Source: an uncultured Pelagibacteraceae bacterium (lineage in GTDB: Bacteria > Pseudomonadota > Alphaproteobacteria > Pelagibacterales > Pelagibacteraceae). From it: a DNA stretch of 64,000 bases. The translations under genes were made by a program, and so were the position numbers. The notes beneath the pieces were generated by a model. It did not search any database and was not told the origin of the DNA. It was given only the letters and a program-made list of their open reading frames with translations. The stretch is from NCBI GenBank assembly GCA_902543375.1, contig CACBYE010000003.1, forward strand, positions 28,501-92,500, written 5' to 3'. Shown one piece after another: positions 35,985-44,518 of this stretch. The first letter of the stretch is position 1; the number at the start of each line of letters is the position of its first letter.

Positions 35985-36819
35985 AAATCTAAGAATAAAA
36001 ATTTTTGAGAAAGCTTCTCTTTGCCGTCATTTTGAGACTAATGCTTACAAATTTTCAGAAAAAAAGTTAATAAAAATACCTATTTATTTATCTGCAGGTC
36101 AAGAGTTTATCTCTGCAAGTCTTGCAACAATAATAAACGACATATATAAAATTAAACCTTTAATTTTTGCTCAACATAGATGTCATTCAACTTATTTATC
36201 TTTTGGAGGGGAAATAGATAATTTAATTGCTGAATTATTAGGAAATTACAGATTAAGTAATACAAAATGTATGGGCGGGTCTGCTTCAATCTATTCAAAA
36301 AAAATAAATATGTTTGGGCATGATGGTCATATGGGAACTCAAGTTCCTATAGGAATTGGGGCCTGTTTTACATCAAAAAAACCCACCATTGTTTTTATGG
36401 GAGACGCGTCTGCTGAAGAAGATTACGTTTTGGGTGCTTTAGGTTGGGCCGCTACAAAAAAACTACCAATATTATTTATTGTTGAAGATAATAACCTATC
36501 AATTTTAACTGAAAAAAAAGTGAGAAGAAATTGGGATATGCACGATGTAGCTAGATCATTCAAAATGAAAGGTTTTAATTTAAAGGATAGTCCTCGTGAA
36601 ATTGAAAAATACAAAAAATTTTTTTTTAAAGAACCAATGCTCTTAAATATAAATACAAATAGAATGTTTTGGCATGCTGGAGCTGGTAAGGATAGTGATA
36701 AGACATTTGATAGATATTTAAAAGAAAAAAAAATTTTAGGTAAAGAGGCAGAAAAAATTGACAAAAAATTCAATTCTATGGTTAAAAAATTATGGGAAAA
36801 ACACTTAAAGAAACAATAA
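35977..36819 (+). CDS. Thiamine-diphosphate dehydrogenase E1 alpha-like subunit
   Basis: A 280-aa E1-alpha-like protein, GTG start. IPIYLSAGQEFISASLATII near residue 34, FAQHRCHSTYLSFGG near residue 68, LLGNYRLSNTKCMGGSASIYS near residue 90, and the ThDP/Mg motif VFMGDASAEEDYVLGALGWAATKKLPILFIVEDNNLSI near residues 130-168 are in the expected order. The usual GDG is GDA. It is shorter than pyruvate E1 alpha. No E2 lipoyl-transferase or E3 gene lies in the window, so the pair may perform a non-oxidative carboligation or transketolase-like step on a sugar. It overlaps the cupin and E1 beta genes. Confidence 0.85.
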   Translation: MHKNLRIKIFEKASLCRHFETNAYKFSEKKLIKIPIYLSAGQEFISASLATIINDIYKIKPLIFAQHRCHSTYLSFGGEIDNLIAELLGNYRLSNTKCMGGSASIYSKKINMFGHDGHMGTQVPIGIGACFTSKKPTIVFMGDASAEEDYVLGALGWAATKKLPILFIVEDNNLSILTEKKVRRNWDMHDVARSFKMKGFNLKDSPREIEKYKKFFFKEPMLLNINTNRMFWHAGAGKDSDKTFDRYLKEKKILGKEAEKIDKKFNSMVKKLWEKHLKKQ

Positions 36820-37700
36820 AAGAAATTATAAGAAAACACCTTAAAAATAAAAAAGGTAAAGTATTTGGACAATGCTTAACTGCAGTTGGATGGGTCGGTG
36901 GTACTTTGCCAGAATTGTATGAAAAAGATGGTATGATTGAGCTGTCTATGGCAGATGTTGCTGGTGGAGGAATTGTTACGGGCTCTGCACTCATGAAAGA
37001 AAAACCTATATATGTAATAAGATATCAGGGCTTTAATTGGTACAATGCTCCTATGATCGTAAACTATGCAGCAAAAAGCAAGGAGATATGGAATACACCA
37101 TGTCCAGTTTTTGTAAGAGGAATTGGAATGGAGGGAGGAATTGGTCCGGTTGCAGGATCATCACACCACTCACTTTATTATAGAATGCCAGGATTGAAAA
37201 TTGTGTCTCCTATGACACCCAACGAATACAAAAAGATTTATGATAGTTTTATGAAAGATAATGAAGTTTATTATGTATCAGAACATCGTGGAAGCTTTAA
37301 TAACAGAATAGAATTAAAAAACGATATTAAGGGAAGAAAGGATTTTGTAATTATTGCGATTTCAATTACTAGATTTGAGGCAATTAAGGCTAAAGAAATC
37401 CTTGAAAAAAAAGGCCTCAAAATTGGAATTATTAATATATTATGGATCAAGCCTTTAAAAGTTTCTAAAGCATCAATTAAATGTATAGCTAACTCTAAGT
37501 TTGGAGCCTTGATACTTGATGATGATTATGTTGATGGAATTTCAAATAGTATTGCAAATAAACTAAGTCATCTTACTAATAAAAAAATATTTACTCTTGG
37601 CTTATCGGATAAAAGTGCTGGCTTCCATAAAAGAGTTGATAATTTACCCCCAAACTCTAGTCAAATAGTCAAAAAAATTATTTCCTTAATCAGAAACTAG
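36792..37700 (+). CDS. Thiamine-diphosphate dehydrogenase E1 beta-like subunit
   Basis: A 302-aa E1-beta/transketolase C-terminal-like protein. QCLTAVGWVGGTLPELYEKDGMIELSMADVAGGGIVTGSALM near residues 27-68 holds the glutamate-type cofactor contact. PVFVRGIGMEGGIGPVAGSSHHSLYYRMPGLKIVSPMTPNEYKKIY follows near residues 108-153. It overlaps E1 alpha by 28 nt, so the two are co-translated and surely form one heterotetramer. Its substrate is unknown. The stop CTAG palindrome is shared with the converging Nudix gene. Confidence 0.85.
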   Translation: MGKTLKETIKEIIRKHLKNKKGKVFGQCLTAVGWVGGTLPELYEKDGMIELSMADVAGGGIVTGSALMKEKPIYVIRYQGFNWYNAPMIVNYAAKSKEIWNTPCPVFVRGIGMEGGIGPVAGSSHHSLYYRMPGLKIVSPMTPNEYKKIYDSFMKDNEVYYVSEHRGSFNNRIELKNDIKGRKDFVIIAISITRFEAIKAKEILEKKGLKIGIINILWIKPLKVSKASIKCIANSKFGALILDDDYVDGISNSIANKLSHLTNKKIFTLGLSDKSAGFHKRVDNLPPNSSQIVKKIISLIRN

Positions 37701-38257
37701 AAAGTTTTTTTCATAATTAAAAAATAAGAAATTGCAGCATACGAGATTAAATCAAAAGTATGAGGCTTTTCTAACATTTTCTTAATTTTTTTAAGATTAA
37801 AGAAATAGATTTTACCTGTACCAACTTCTTTTTGTCTTAATCTAAAATTTGAAGAATCTAAATTTTTTAAGGAGGCAAAATATATTGCTAGCTTTGACTT
37901 TACTAGACTATGCATGGGTAAAATCTTACAAAGATATCTAATATTTTTTTTGTCAATTTTAAGACCAGTTTCCTCTAGTATTTCACGTTTTATTGCAACC
38001 GAAGAAGTTTCATTCTTGTCGCAAAATCCTTGAACAAGAGAATATAAATATTGTTTTAGAATAGGACTATAAACTTTCATAAGACCAATTTTTTTTTTGT
38101 TAGATATTATACAACAAACACCACCAAATCTTTTTCCAGCGACTTCGAGTGTAAGGTAGTCTTTAATAATGTAATGTTTACTTTTAATATAATTTGAGTA
38201 AGCTTTATAAACTTGATTTTTAAAAACCAATTTTTTTTTTTTGATAATTTGCACCAA
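37697..38257 (-). CDS. Nudix hydrolase
   Basis: A 186-aa Nudix-fold pyrophosphohydrolase. The box GFCDKNETSSVAIKREILEETGL near residues 83-105 fits GX5EX7REUXEEXGU exactly. The layout with GGVCCIIS and LVQGFCDKNE resembles ADP-ribose and nucleotide-sugar pyrophosphatases. It could remove a side product or hydrolyse a nucleotide-linked sugar made by nearby genes. It is divergent from the aldo-keto reductase with an 8-nt gap. Confidence 0.88.
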   Translation of the reverse strand: MVQIIKKKKLVFKNQVYKAYSNYIKSKHYIIKDYLTLEVAGKRFGGVCCIISNKKKIGLMKVYSPILKQYLYSLVQGFCDKNETSSVAIKREILEETGLKIDKKNIRYLCKILPMHSLVKSKLAIYFASLKNLDSSNFRLRQKEVGTGKIYFFNLKKIKKMLEKPHTFDLISYAAISYFLIMKKTF

Positions 38258-38265
38258 AAGTTTAT

Positions 38266-39234
38266 ATGAAATATTTTAAATTAGGTAAATATAATATTTC
38301 AAAATATTGTTTAGGAACATGGTCTTTAGGAAGTGATAGGGAAAAAAATATTTCATACGGTACTATATCTGACTCGAAGGTTAACAAAATTCTTGAATAC
38401 TCATATAACAAAGGAATTAATTTTTTTGATACAGCAAATGTTTATGGTGACTCAGAAAAAAAAATTGGAAATTACTTTCATAAAAAAAGGGATAAAGTTT
38501 TTTTTGCTACAAAAGTCGGGTGTGTATCTTTTAAAAAAAAACTTAATTTCTCTAAGAAAATAATTCAATCTCAAATAGACAATTCTTTGAAAAATTTAAA
38601 AAGTGACTACATTGATATAGTTCAACTATATAATCCTGACTCTAACGATAATAATTTGAAATATGCAATTGAGCATCTAGATAATTTAAAGAATAAAAAA
38701 AAGATTAATTTCATAGGTATAAGTCTCGGTCAACCCTCTGATTATATCAAAATAAGAAATCTTTATAAATTTAGTTCTATTCAATGCAACTTCAATATAC
38801 TTGATCAGAGAGTTCTAAATAACAAAATTAATCAAATAATTAAAAAAGATAAAGTAAAAATTTTAGCAAGAACAATTTTAAATTTTGGAATATTCACAGA
38901 AGAATTTTTGATGCGAAAGATTATTAAGTTTAATAAGAATGACCACAGATTTTACTGGGACTTAAAACAGATAAAACTTTGGATAAAATATATAAATAAA
39001 GTTAAGTTAAATTCAAATAGATCAATAGAAAATACTTGCTATAGATTTTGTAATTCATTTAAAATTGACTCATTAATTATTGGTGCAAATAACTTAAGCC
39101 ACTTAAACACAGCACTAAATAAGAATAATGATATAAAACTTAAAAGTAACGAACTTAAGTATATTTCTAAAATTTACAAAGAATATGCAAAAAATAAAAT
39201 GATTAAACCAAAAATTGGGATGAAGTTAACTTAA
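38266..39234 (+). CDS. Aldo/keto reductase
   Basis: A 322-aa AKR-family oxidoreductase using NADPH on a carbonyl. CLGTWSLGSDREKNISYG near residue 14 starts the barrel, and INFFDTANVYGDSEKKIG near residue 48 carries catalytic D and Y. FATKVGC near residue 79 supplies the K, and IDIVQLYNP near residue 113 replaces the usual D-x-x-x-x-H strand, with N instead of H. SLIIGANNLSHLNTAL near residue 277 is the NADP loop. It probably reduces a keto-sugar or related metabolite in this module. Its stop shares a TTAA with the radical SAM gene. Confidence 0.87.
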   Translation: MKYFKLGKYNISKYCLGTWSLGSDREKNISYGTISDSKVNKILEYSYNKGINFFDTANVYGDSEKKIGNYFHKKRDKVFFATKVGCVSFKKKLNFSKKIIQSQIDNSLKNLKSDYIDIVQLYNPDSNDNNLKYAIEHLDNLKNKKKINFIGISLGQPSDYIKIRNLYKFSSIQCNFNILDQRVLNNKINQIIKKDKVKILARTILNFGIFTEEFLMRKIIKFNKNDHRFYWDLKQIKLWIKYINKVKLNSNRSIENTCYRFCNSFKIDSLIIGANNLSHLNTALNKNNDIKLKSNELKYISKIYKEYAKNKMIKPKIGMKLT

Positions 39235-41279
39235 ACTATATAAGGACCTAAAAGTCTCCCTGCATTTTCATCTGTAGCAGTTTCAGCTAAATTTTTTTCT
39301 TTATCATCAATGGTAGTGCTCTCAATTTTTTCAATATTACATAAATATTTACCACTTCTGTGTCCATACCAAATCACTTCTCTCATCCAATGCTGAATAT
39401 CATTAAATTTCATATCGGTTCTAGTAATTTTGACTCTATTATTTTTTGCAATAATATTTGGTTTATTAAGTTTTAGGATGTCTCGATAGCTTTCTATGAT
39501 GTTGTAACTCAAATTTAATATTTCATCATCATCACTCCAAGGTAATCGCATCATTTTTTTGTTTAATTCAACACTTTCTGAAAAAATTCTCTGAGTTTTT
39601 TCACTTTTACAAAATTTTAAAAAATGTTGCTTAAATTCAATGTAAAATTGATCAAGTTTTTTATCAGCCACTAATTTGATATATTCAAATTCTCCTGGAG
39701 GCCAATAAATATCCAAAAAACCTTCTTTATATAAAAATTCACTTTTACCTTTAGATATTTGCTCTGCATGTAGCTCAAAATTACGATTTATTGACTTTAA
39801 GGTTTCGAAATCATCTCCACATTTAGAAAAATGTTCAAACAAATCTCTAAATTTTATTTTTTCTAATTCATTTATTACTAGCAATGGAATTTGAGTAATT
39901 TTATTGAAATATAAAAACTCAGAAATAGATGCATATACTCTTGTTCTTTTCCAATCATTAAATGGTAAAGATTTTGTAGAAATAACTAATTGCTGACTTT
40001 CATTAATATTATCCTCAGGAGTTTCATCTAATGATCCATGAACATTCACTATAGGACAACTAACTGTCATGATTTTATCTTTTTCCATATTTTGTGGTTC
40101 AGCCATTTCAGCATTGGGTAAAATTGACAAATTGTTGAATTGAATCCTATTGTGTTGTCCAGATTGGATTACATTAGATACACCTTCAGCAAATGAAGAA
40201 TATGTGTCACCCGGTAAAGCAAGAATAAATTCAGTGTAGGTAGCAATACCATCGTTTGTAAATCTTTTTTGAAGTTCCTCGTAATCTTCTGTGGAAATAT
40301 TGTCTCTTTTAATTGCTTCAAGTGTGTGTGGATCCACACTTTGCATTGCAAGTGTTACTCCTTTACTCAAACCAGAGTCAGCAAGTAATTTCTGAACTTT
40401 GTAAGCTCTTTCTCTTGCATTTTTTGTATTTTGAACTGAGAGGACATGTGGGTATCCGTACTTTTTTTTATTTTCAGCTGCTCTGAGAGCTATATCATAA
40501 TCCCTTGGAAGCATTCCAAAATTTGCGTCACAACAAAATATAAATTCAACTTTATTTTTTGAGAACCAATCTAGTTCTGCATATACTCTGTCGAGATGCA
40601 TTCTAGAAACCTTGCTATTAGTTGCTGAACCCCAATCACAATATGTACATGAGAATGGGCATCCTCTATTAGTTTCCCAGCTAGCTAACCACTTTTCTTC
40701 TGGATTTTCTTTTATTAGTTCATCAAATATTCCAGTCAGGTAAGGAGAAGGCACCTTATCAAAATCTCTTAACCTCGGTAAATTAGGATTATTTCTATAC
40801 TCTCCATTTTTTGCTATATAACTTATGTTAGGGGTATCCTCAAATTTGTTATTCGGAAATTCATCTAATAGTTTTAAAATCGTTCTCTCACCCTCTTGAT
40901 GTGACAGAACATCAATAAAAGGATATTTTCTAATAAATTCTTCTGCTTTGCCAAATTTATTGTCAGGAACAGAAGGTCCACCAAAAATAATAAATTTATT
41001 TTTGTCGAATTTTTTTAACTTCTCGGCAATAGCTAGAGAAATTTTTTCATTCCATACATAGGTGCTAAATAAAACTACATCTCTATCTTTTAAATGCTCA
41101 AAGCACTCATTTAATAATTTTCTCTTATAAATGATACTATTAAAACTAAATTTTTCAGGATTTTCCGAATTACGAAGAATAAATGCATAAAGCAACCCTA
41201 TTGAATATGGTAAATAAAATTGACCAGAAAAACCATTATTGATCTGTGTTGCACCAATCTTAATTTTTTGTTGTTTCAT
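39231..41279 (-). CDS. Radical SAM enzyme with B12-binding-like N-terminal domain
   Basis: A 682-aa protein with two recognisable domains. Residues 1 to about 170 are a B12-binding-type Rossmann domain: SIGLLYAFILRNSEN, VVLFSTYVWNEKISLAIAEKLKKFD, FIIFGGPSVPDNKFG. It lacks the classical DxHxxG histidine. The radical SAM domain begins near 195 with WETNRGCPFSCTYCDWG (CxxxCxxC cluster ligands) and extends past TEFILALPGDTYSS. The C-terminal 250 residues are not recognisable. Relatives catalyse methylation or other radical rearrangements. Its composition looks less Lys/Asn-rich than neighbouring glycosyltransferases. It may explain a need for cobalamin uptake. Confidence 0.88.
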   Translation of the reverse strand: MKQQKIKIGATQINNGFSGQFYLPYSIGLLYAFILRNSENPEKFSFNSIIYKRKLLNECFEHLKDRDVVLFSTYVWNEKISLAIAEKLKKFDKNKFIIFGGPSVPDNKFGKAEEFIRKYPFIDVLSHQEGERTILKLLDEFPNNKFEDTPNISYIAKNGEYRNNPNLPRLRDFDKVPSPYLTGIFDELIKENPEEKWLASWETNRGCPFSCTYCDWGSATNSKVSRMHLDRVYAELDWFSKNKVEFIFCCDANFGMLPRDYDIALRAAENKKKYGYPHVLSVQNTKNARERAYKVQKLLADSGLSKGVTLAMQSVDPHTLEAIKRDNISTEDYEELQKRFTNDGIATYTEFILALPGDTYSSFAEGVSNVIQSGQHNRIQFNNLSILPNAEMAEPQNMEKDKIMTVSCPIVNVHGSLDETPEDNINESQQLVISTKSLPFNDWKRTRVYASISEFLYFNKITQIPLLVINELEKIKFRDLFEHFSKCGDDFETLKSINRNFELHAEQISKGKSEFLYKEGFLDIYWPPGEFEYIKLVADKKLDQFYIEFKQHFLKFCKSEKTQRIFSESVELNKKMMRLPWSDDDEILNLSYNIIESYRDILKLNKPNIIAKNNRVKITRTDMKFNDIQHWMREVIWYGHRSGKYLCNIEKIESTTIDDKEKNLAETATDENAGRLLGPYIV

Positions 41280-41317
41280 AATTTAACTAAGTTACTAATA
41301 GCACTTTAATACTTATT

Positions 41318-42028
41318 ATGAAAACAATTTTAGTCACAGGTGGTAGTAAAGGGATTGGAAAATCCTTGGTTTTTCAAGCTGCATCGAAAGACTACAAAGT
41401 AATATTTACTTATAATAAGAGTTTTAAAGATGCAAAAAAAATATGCAACAAATTAAAAGACAAATGTAAAGCTCTTAAAATTGACCTTTCAAAAGAAAAA
41501 GAAAGGAATAAAATTTTTAGTTATTTAAAAAAAAATAAGGTCAAAATAGATTGTTTAGTAAATAATGCTGCTTACGACGTTAAAAGAACAAAATTTGATA
41601 AACTTAAATTAACAGAAATTAAAAAAGTTTATGAAGTAAATGTTTTTGCTATTTATGATATTATCAAGAAAAGTATTAAATTTATGAAAAAGAAAAAAAC
41701 ATGGAATTCAATTATTAATATGTCCTCAACTGCAGCCAAATATGGTGGAAAAAATTTTACTCATTATGCACCAACTAAAGCAGCAATTGAAAACTTAACA
41801 ATTGGTTTATCCAGAGAATTAGTGGATAAAAAAATACGAGTTTTGAGTGTATCTCCAGGTGTAATCTCAACAAAATTACAAAATATTAAAAATAAAAACT
41901 TAATAAATTCTATTCCACAAGGAAGATTGGGGACAGCTGATGAAGTTGCTAAGCTTATTTTATGGCTGGACACTCAAGATGCAGAGTATGTAAATGGCAC
42001 AAACATTACTATTTCTGGTGGAAAGTAA
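41318..42028 (+). CDS. SDR family oxidoreductase
   Basis: A 236-aa classical short-chain dehydrogenase. TILVTGGSKGIGKSLVFQA near residue 3 is TGxxxGIG. CLVNNAAYD near residue 84 is NNAG-like. SIINMSSTAAKYGG near residue 132 and HYAPTKAAIENLTIGLSREL near residue 151 give the S-Y-K triad. VSPGVISTKL and the C-terminus YVNGTNITISGGK complete the fold. It is related to FabG-type NAD(P)H ketoreductases. The substrate is unknown; the neighbours suggest a glycan precursor. Confidence 0.9.
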   Translation: MKTILVTGGSKGIGKSLVFQAASKDYKVIFTYNKSFKDAKKICNKLKDKCKALKIDLSKEKERNKIFSYLKKNKVKIDCLVNNAAYDVKRTKFDKLKLTEIKKVYEVNVFAIYDIIKKSIKFMKKKKTWNSIINMSSTAAKYGGKNFTHYAPTKAAIENLTIGLSRELVDKKIRVLSVSPGVISTKLQNIKNKNLINSIPQGRLGTADEVAKLILWLDTQDAEYVNGTNITISGGK

Positions 42029-42033
42029 TTTTA

Positions 42034-42840
42034 TTAATTAAGAAATTTAACTTCTCTTTTTGAATTAAACCCAGGATCAAATTTTTCTCCATAAGGTATA
42101 TAACCCAAAGATAAAAGTGGTCTTGGATCGTTTGAATTATTATTAGAGGATTTATGAACGCACAATCCATGCATAAAAAGTACATCTCCTTTTTTTAATT
42201 CACACGCAACAGGTTTTATATGCTTAATATCAACCTCTTTAACTTTATTTCCTGGCTTTCCATCCTTCTCCCTGTAACTTATTTTTTTTTCTGAATCTAG
42301 ATTGCCTAATTTATGACTTCCAGGAAAAAGAAATAATCCACCATTCTTTTCGCTCATATAATTAAAAGCAACATTTACAGTGACATACAAACCATTTTCA
42401 TTTGAAAGATAATTGTTATCTTGATGAGGTAACCATTCTTGATTTGAATATTTTGTTCCCGGTTCTTTAAAAAATATATTTGTTAACAATCCAGTCATTT
42501 GCCTCGAATATAACCAATCAAGATAATTTGTTATATCTGGATTTTTTAAAAGTTCTTCGTAATGTTTTGAAATTTGTTTAATCTTTTTTATAAATAAAAC
42601 TTTTTCATTTAAATTATTTAAACTTTCAATTTTTTTAGAAGATTGAGAAATCAAATATTCTTCTCTATGCAAGTGCATAATTTGTCCATAGTCATCATCT
42701 GCAACTATTCTGGCTAGTGAATTACTATATTCACAAATTTCAGGGGACAACATGTCTTTAATAATAATAAAACCATCATTCCAATATTTCTCAAAATTAT
42801 CCTTTGAGAATATAGTATTTTCTTGAAATTTTTTTGTCAT
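42034..42840 (-). CDS. Phytanoyl-CoA dioxygenase (PhyH) family protein
   Basis: A 268-aa Fe(II)/2-oxoglutarate oxygenase. WLPHQDNNYLSNENGLYVTVNVAFNYMSEKNGGLFLFPGSHKLG near residues 133-177 supplies the HxD ligands and the NGGL/PGSH block of the PhyH family. KKGDVLFMHGLCVHKSSNNNSNDPRPLLSLGYIP near residues 217-250 supplies the distal His and the Arg that binds 2-oxoglutarate. It would hydroxylate a small molecule or glycan component. It is convergent with the SDR gene, 5 nt apart. Confidence 0.9.
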   Translation of the reverse strand: MTKKFQENTIFSKDNFEKYWNDGFIIIKDMLSPEICEYSNSLARIVADDDYGQIMHLHREEYLISQSSKKIESLNNLNEKVLFIKKIKQISKHYEELLKNPDITNYLDWLYSRQMTGLLTNIFFKEPGTKYSNQEWLPHQDNNYLSNENGLYVTVNVAFNYMSEKNGGLFLFPGSHKLGNLDSEKKISYREKDGKPGNKVKEVDIKHIKPVACELKKGDVLFMHGLCVHKSSNNNSNDPRPLLSLGYIPYGEKFDPGFNSKREVKFLN

Positions 42841-42876
42841 TTTAAAATTTATTCAAATTAGTGTTTATCATATTTA

Positions 42877-44442
42877 TTATAATTTTCTCAACGTTTTTAA
42901 AATAGTTTTTTTAAAAAAGTTACGAAAATTCAGATATATAAAATATACCTTATACAGAAATATATTTGATAGTCTTTTTTTTGTTTTTTGAATGATCAAT
43001 TTCTTATTAAAAAGATCTCTTTTATAATCCTTGTTTATTAAAACTCCATAATCTTCAAAATTCATAAATTCATCAAAACTTTTGAGTTTTGGCTCATTTA
43101 AATGTGTGTTTTTTTTGAATATAATAAAAGATATGAATTTCATATATTTATTAATATCTTGAAAATTCAAATTGTCAAAAAAAACGACAAATGAAAAATT
43201 TTTTTTATTTTTAAAAAGCTTATGAATACTTTCTAACTTTGTAATTTCAAATTTTCCAATTGCATTTTGAGTTTGTAAATAAAGTTTTTTAAAAAAGGAA
43301 TTAGAAAAGAAATCTGAATTTAAGTGTTTCTCCTTTGAACAATGATAAACGTTTAAAATTTTAAAACAATTTTGAATAGATATAACGGAATTTAAATTGT
43401 TTTTTGAAAAGCTTATAAAATCTAAATTCTTTGTATAATTAAATATGTAATAGAATATGATAATTAAAGTTAAGTTTTTAAGTTGAAATGAATTGTCTAC
43501 ATGAGCTGATTTTAAAAATTCTAAAAAATTTTCATTTTCTGGCTCATTTTTGTTATGTAAAAAATTGAAGTTTTGTTTATCTATTTTTTTTAAATTCTTA
43601 TTTTTTACTTTTTGAAAATTATATTCAGGCAAACCCCAATTTTCGTTATTCTTATAATAATCATCCTTTATATAAAATGAACGATTAATTTTAATCAACT
43701 CATTTCTTTTTGATAAATTTAAAGTTGGAAATTTAAAACTATAAACTCCAATATTTCTTCCATCTATAAACCTAGATTTTTCATTAGAAAATTTTAAATG
43801 TATATCGAAATCACATGCAAAGTCTGGCTTTTCATAATACCCTTTTACTCTTTTGATCAACTTACTAGTTGCAACAAACGAACAACCAGAACCTGTATTG
43901 AACTTAAACATTGAACCTTGCTTAAAATTAAAATTTGAATTTAATATATAATTATTAACATCCTCAAAGTCAGGATTTTTGATTAAGAATTCCTTACTAA
44001 TTAAATACCTTGGAAAATATACAACAGTCTTTATCAATTTTTTTTCAAAACTGTTTTTTAAAAATGATAATAAATTATTCCAACAAAATGTTGGTAGAAA
44101 TTGATCATGGGCTAAGTGCATAATAAATTTGCTTTTTGATCTTCTAAAACCAATATTAGCAGCTAAAGATCCATGATAAAAATTCAAAGTTTCTTTTGAG
44201 AATTTTTTTGCTATTTTGTGAGGTACATTTATAAAATCAACTTTGTTTTTATATTTTTTTTCAAATTCAATGCAATTGGAAAAATTTTTTTTACTTCCCC
44301 AGTCTACAATTGTAAATTTTACATCTTTATAAAAATCAGAGTTTTTTAAAAAATGTAGATTGAATTCAAGACTTTTTTGAAAACGTTCTGATAATTTATA
44401 ATGAAAATTATCATTTGTATTTGTGTATAAAATTTCTAACAT
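42877..44442 (-). CDS. Putative GT2-like glycosyltransferase with long C-terminal extension
   Basis: The ATG at 44442 (MLEILYTNTNDNFHYKLSERF) is preferred over the TTG used in the track. The protein is about 521 aa. The first 230 residues resemble a GT-A fold: FTIVDWGSKKNF near residue 45, LAANIGFRRSKSKFIMHLAHDQFLP near residue 92 with an H-D in place of DxD, and NTGSGCSFVATSKLIKRVKGYYE near residue 190. The remainder is Lys/Asn-rich with no known domain, and the end is hydrophobic and basic. It is most likely a glycan transferase of unknown specificity. Confidence 0.6.
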   Translation of the reverse strand: MLEILYTNTNDNFHYKLSERFQKSLEFNLHFLKNSDFYKDVKFTIVDWGSKKNFSNCIEFEKKYKNKVDFINVPHKIAKKFSKETLNFYHGSLAANIGFRRSKSKFIMHLAHDQFLPTFCWNNLLSFLKNSFEKKLIKTVVYFPRYLISKEFLIKNPDFEDVNNYILNSNFNFKQGSMFKFNTGSGCSFVATSKLIKRVKGYYEKPDFACDFDIHLKFSNEKSRFIDGRNIGVYSFKFPTLNLSKRNELIKINRSFYIKDDYYKNNENWGLPEYNFQKVKNKNLKKIDKQNFNFLHNKNEPENENFLEFLKSAHVDNSFQLKNLTLIIIFYYIFNYTKNLDFISFSKNNLNSVISIQNCFKILNVYHCSKEKHLNSDFFSNSFFKKLYLQTQNAIGKFEITKLESIHKLFKNKKNFSFVVFFDNLNFQDINKYMKFISFIIFKKNTHLNEPKLKSFDEFMNFEDYGVLINKDYKRDLFNKKLIIQKTKKRLSNIFLYKVYFIYLNFRNFFKKTILKTLRKL

Positions 44443-44518
44443 AGTATTACTAAACAAAAATTAACTTTGCCTATAGATTAATAACTTCGAATATTTGTAT
44501 AAATTTAAACTTTTTCAT

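Noticed and set aside
36423-36994. Minus-strand ORFs (149 and 70 aa) across the E1 genes
   Set aside because: Both are antisense to the strongly supported E1 alpha and beta genes and have no motifs.
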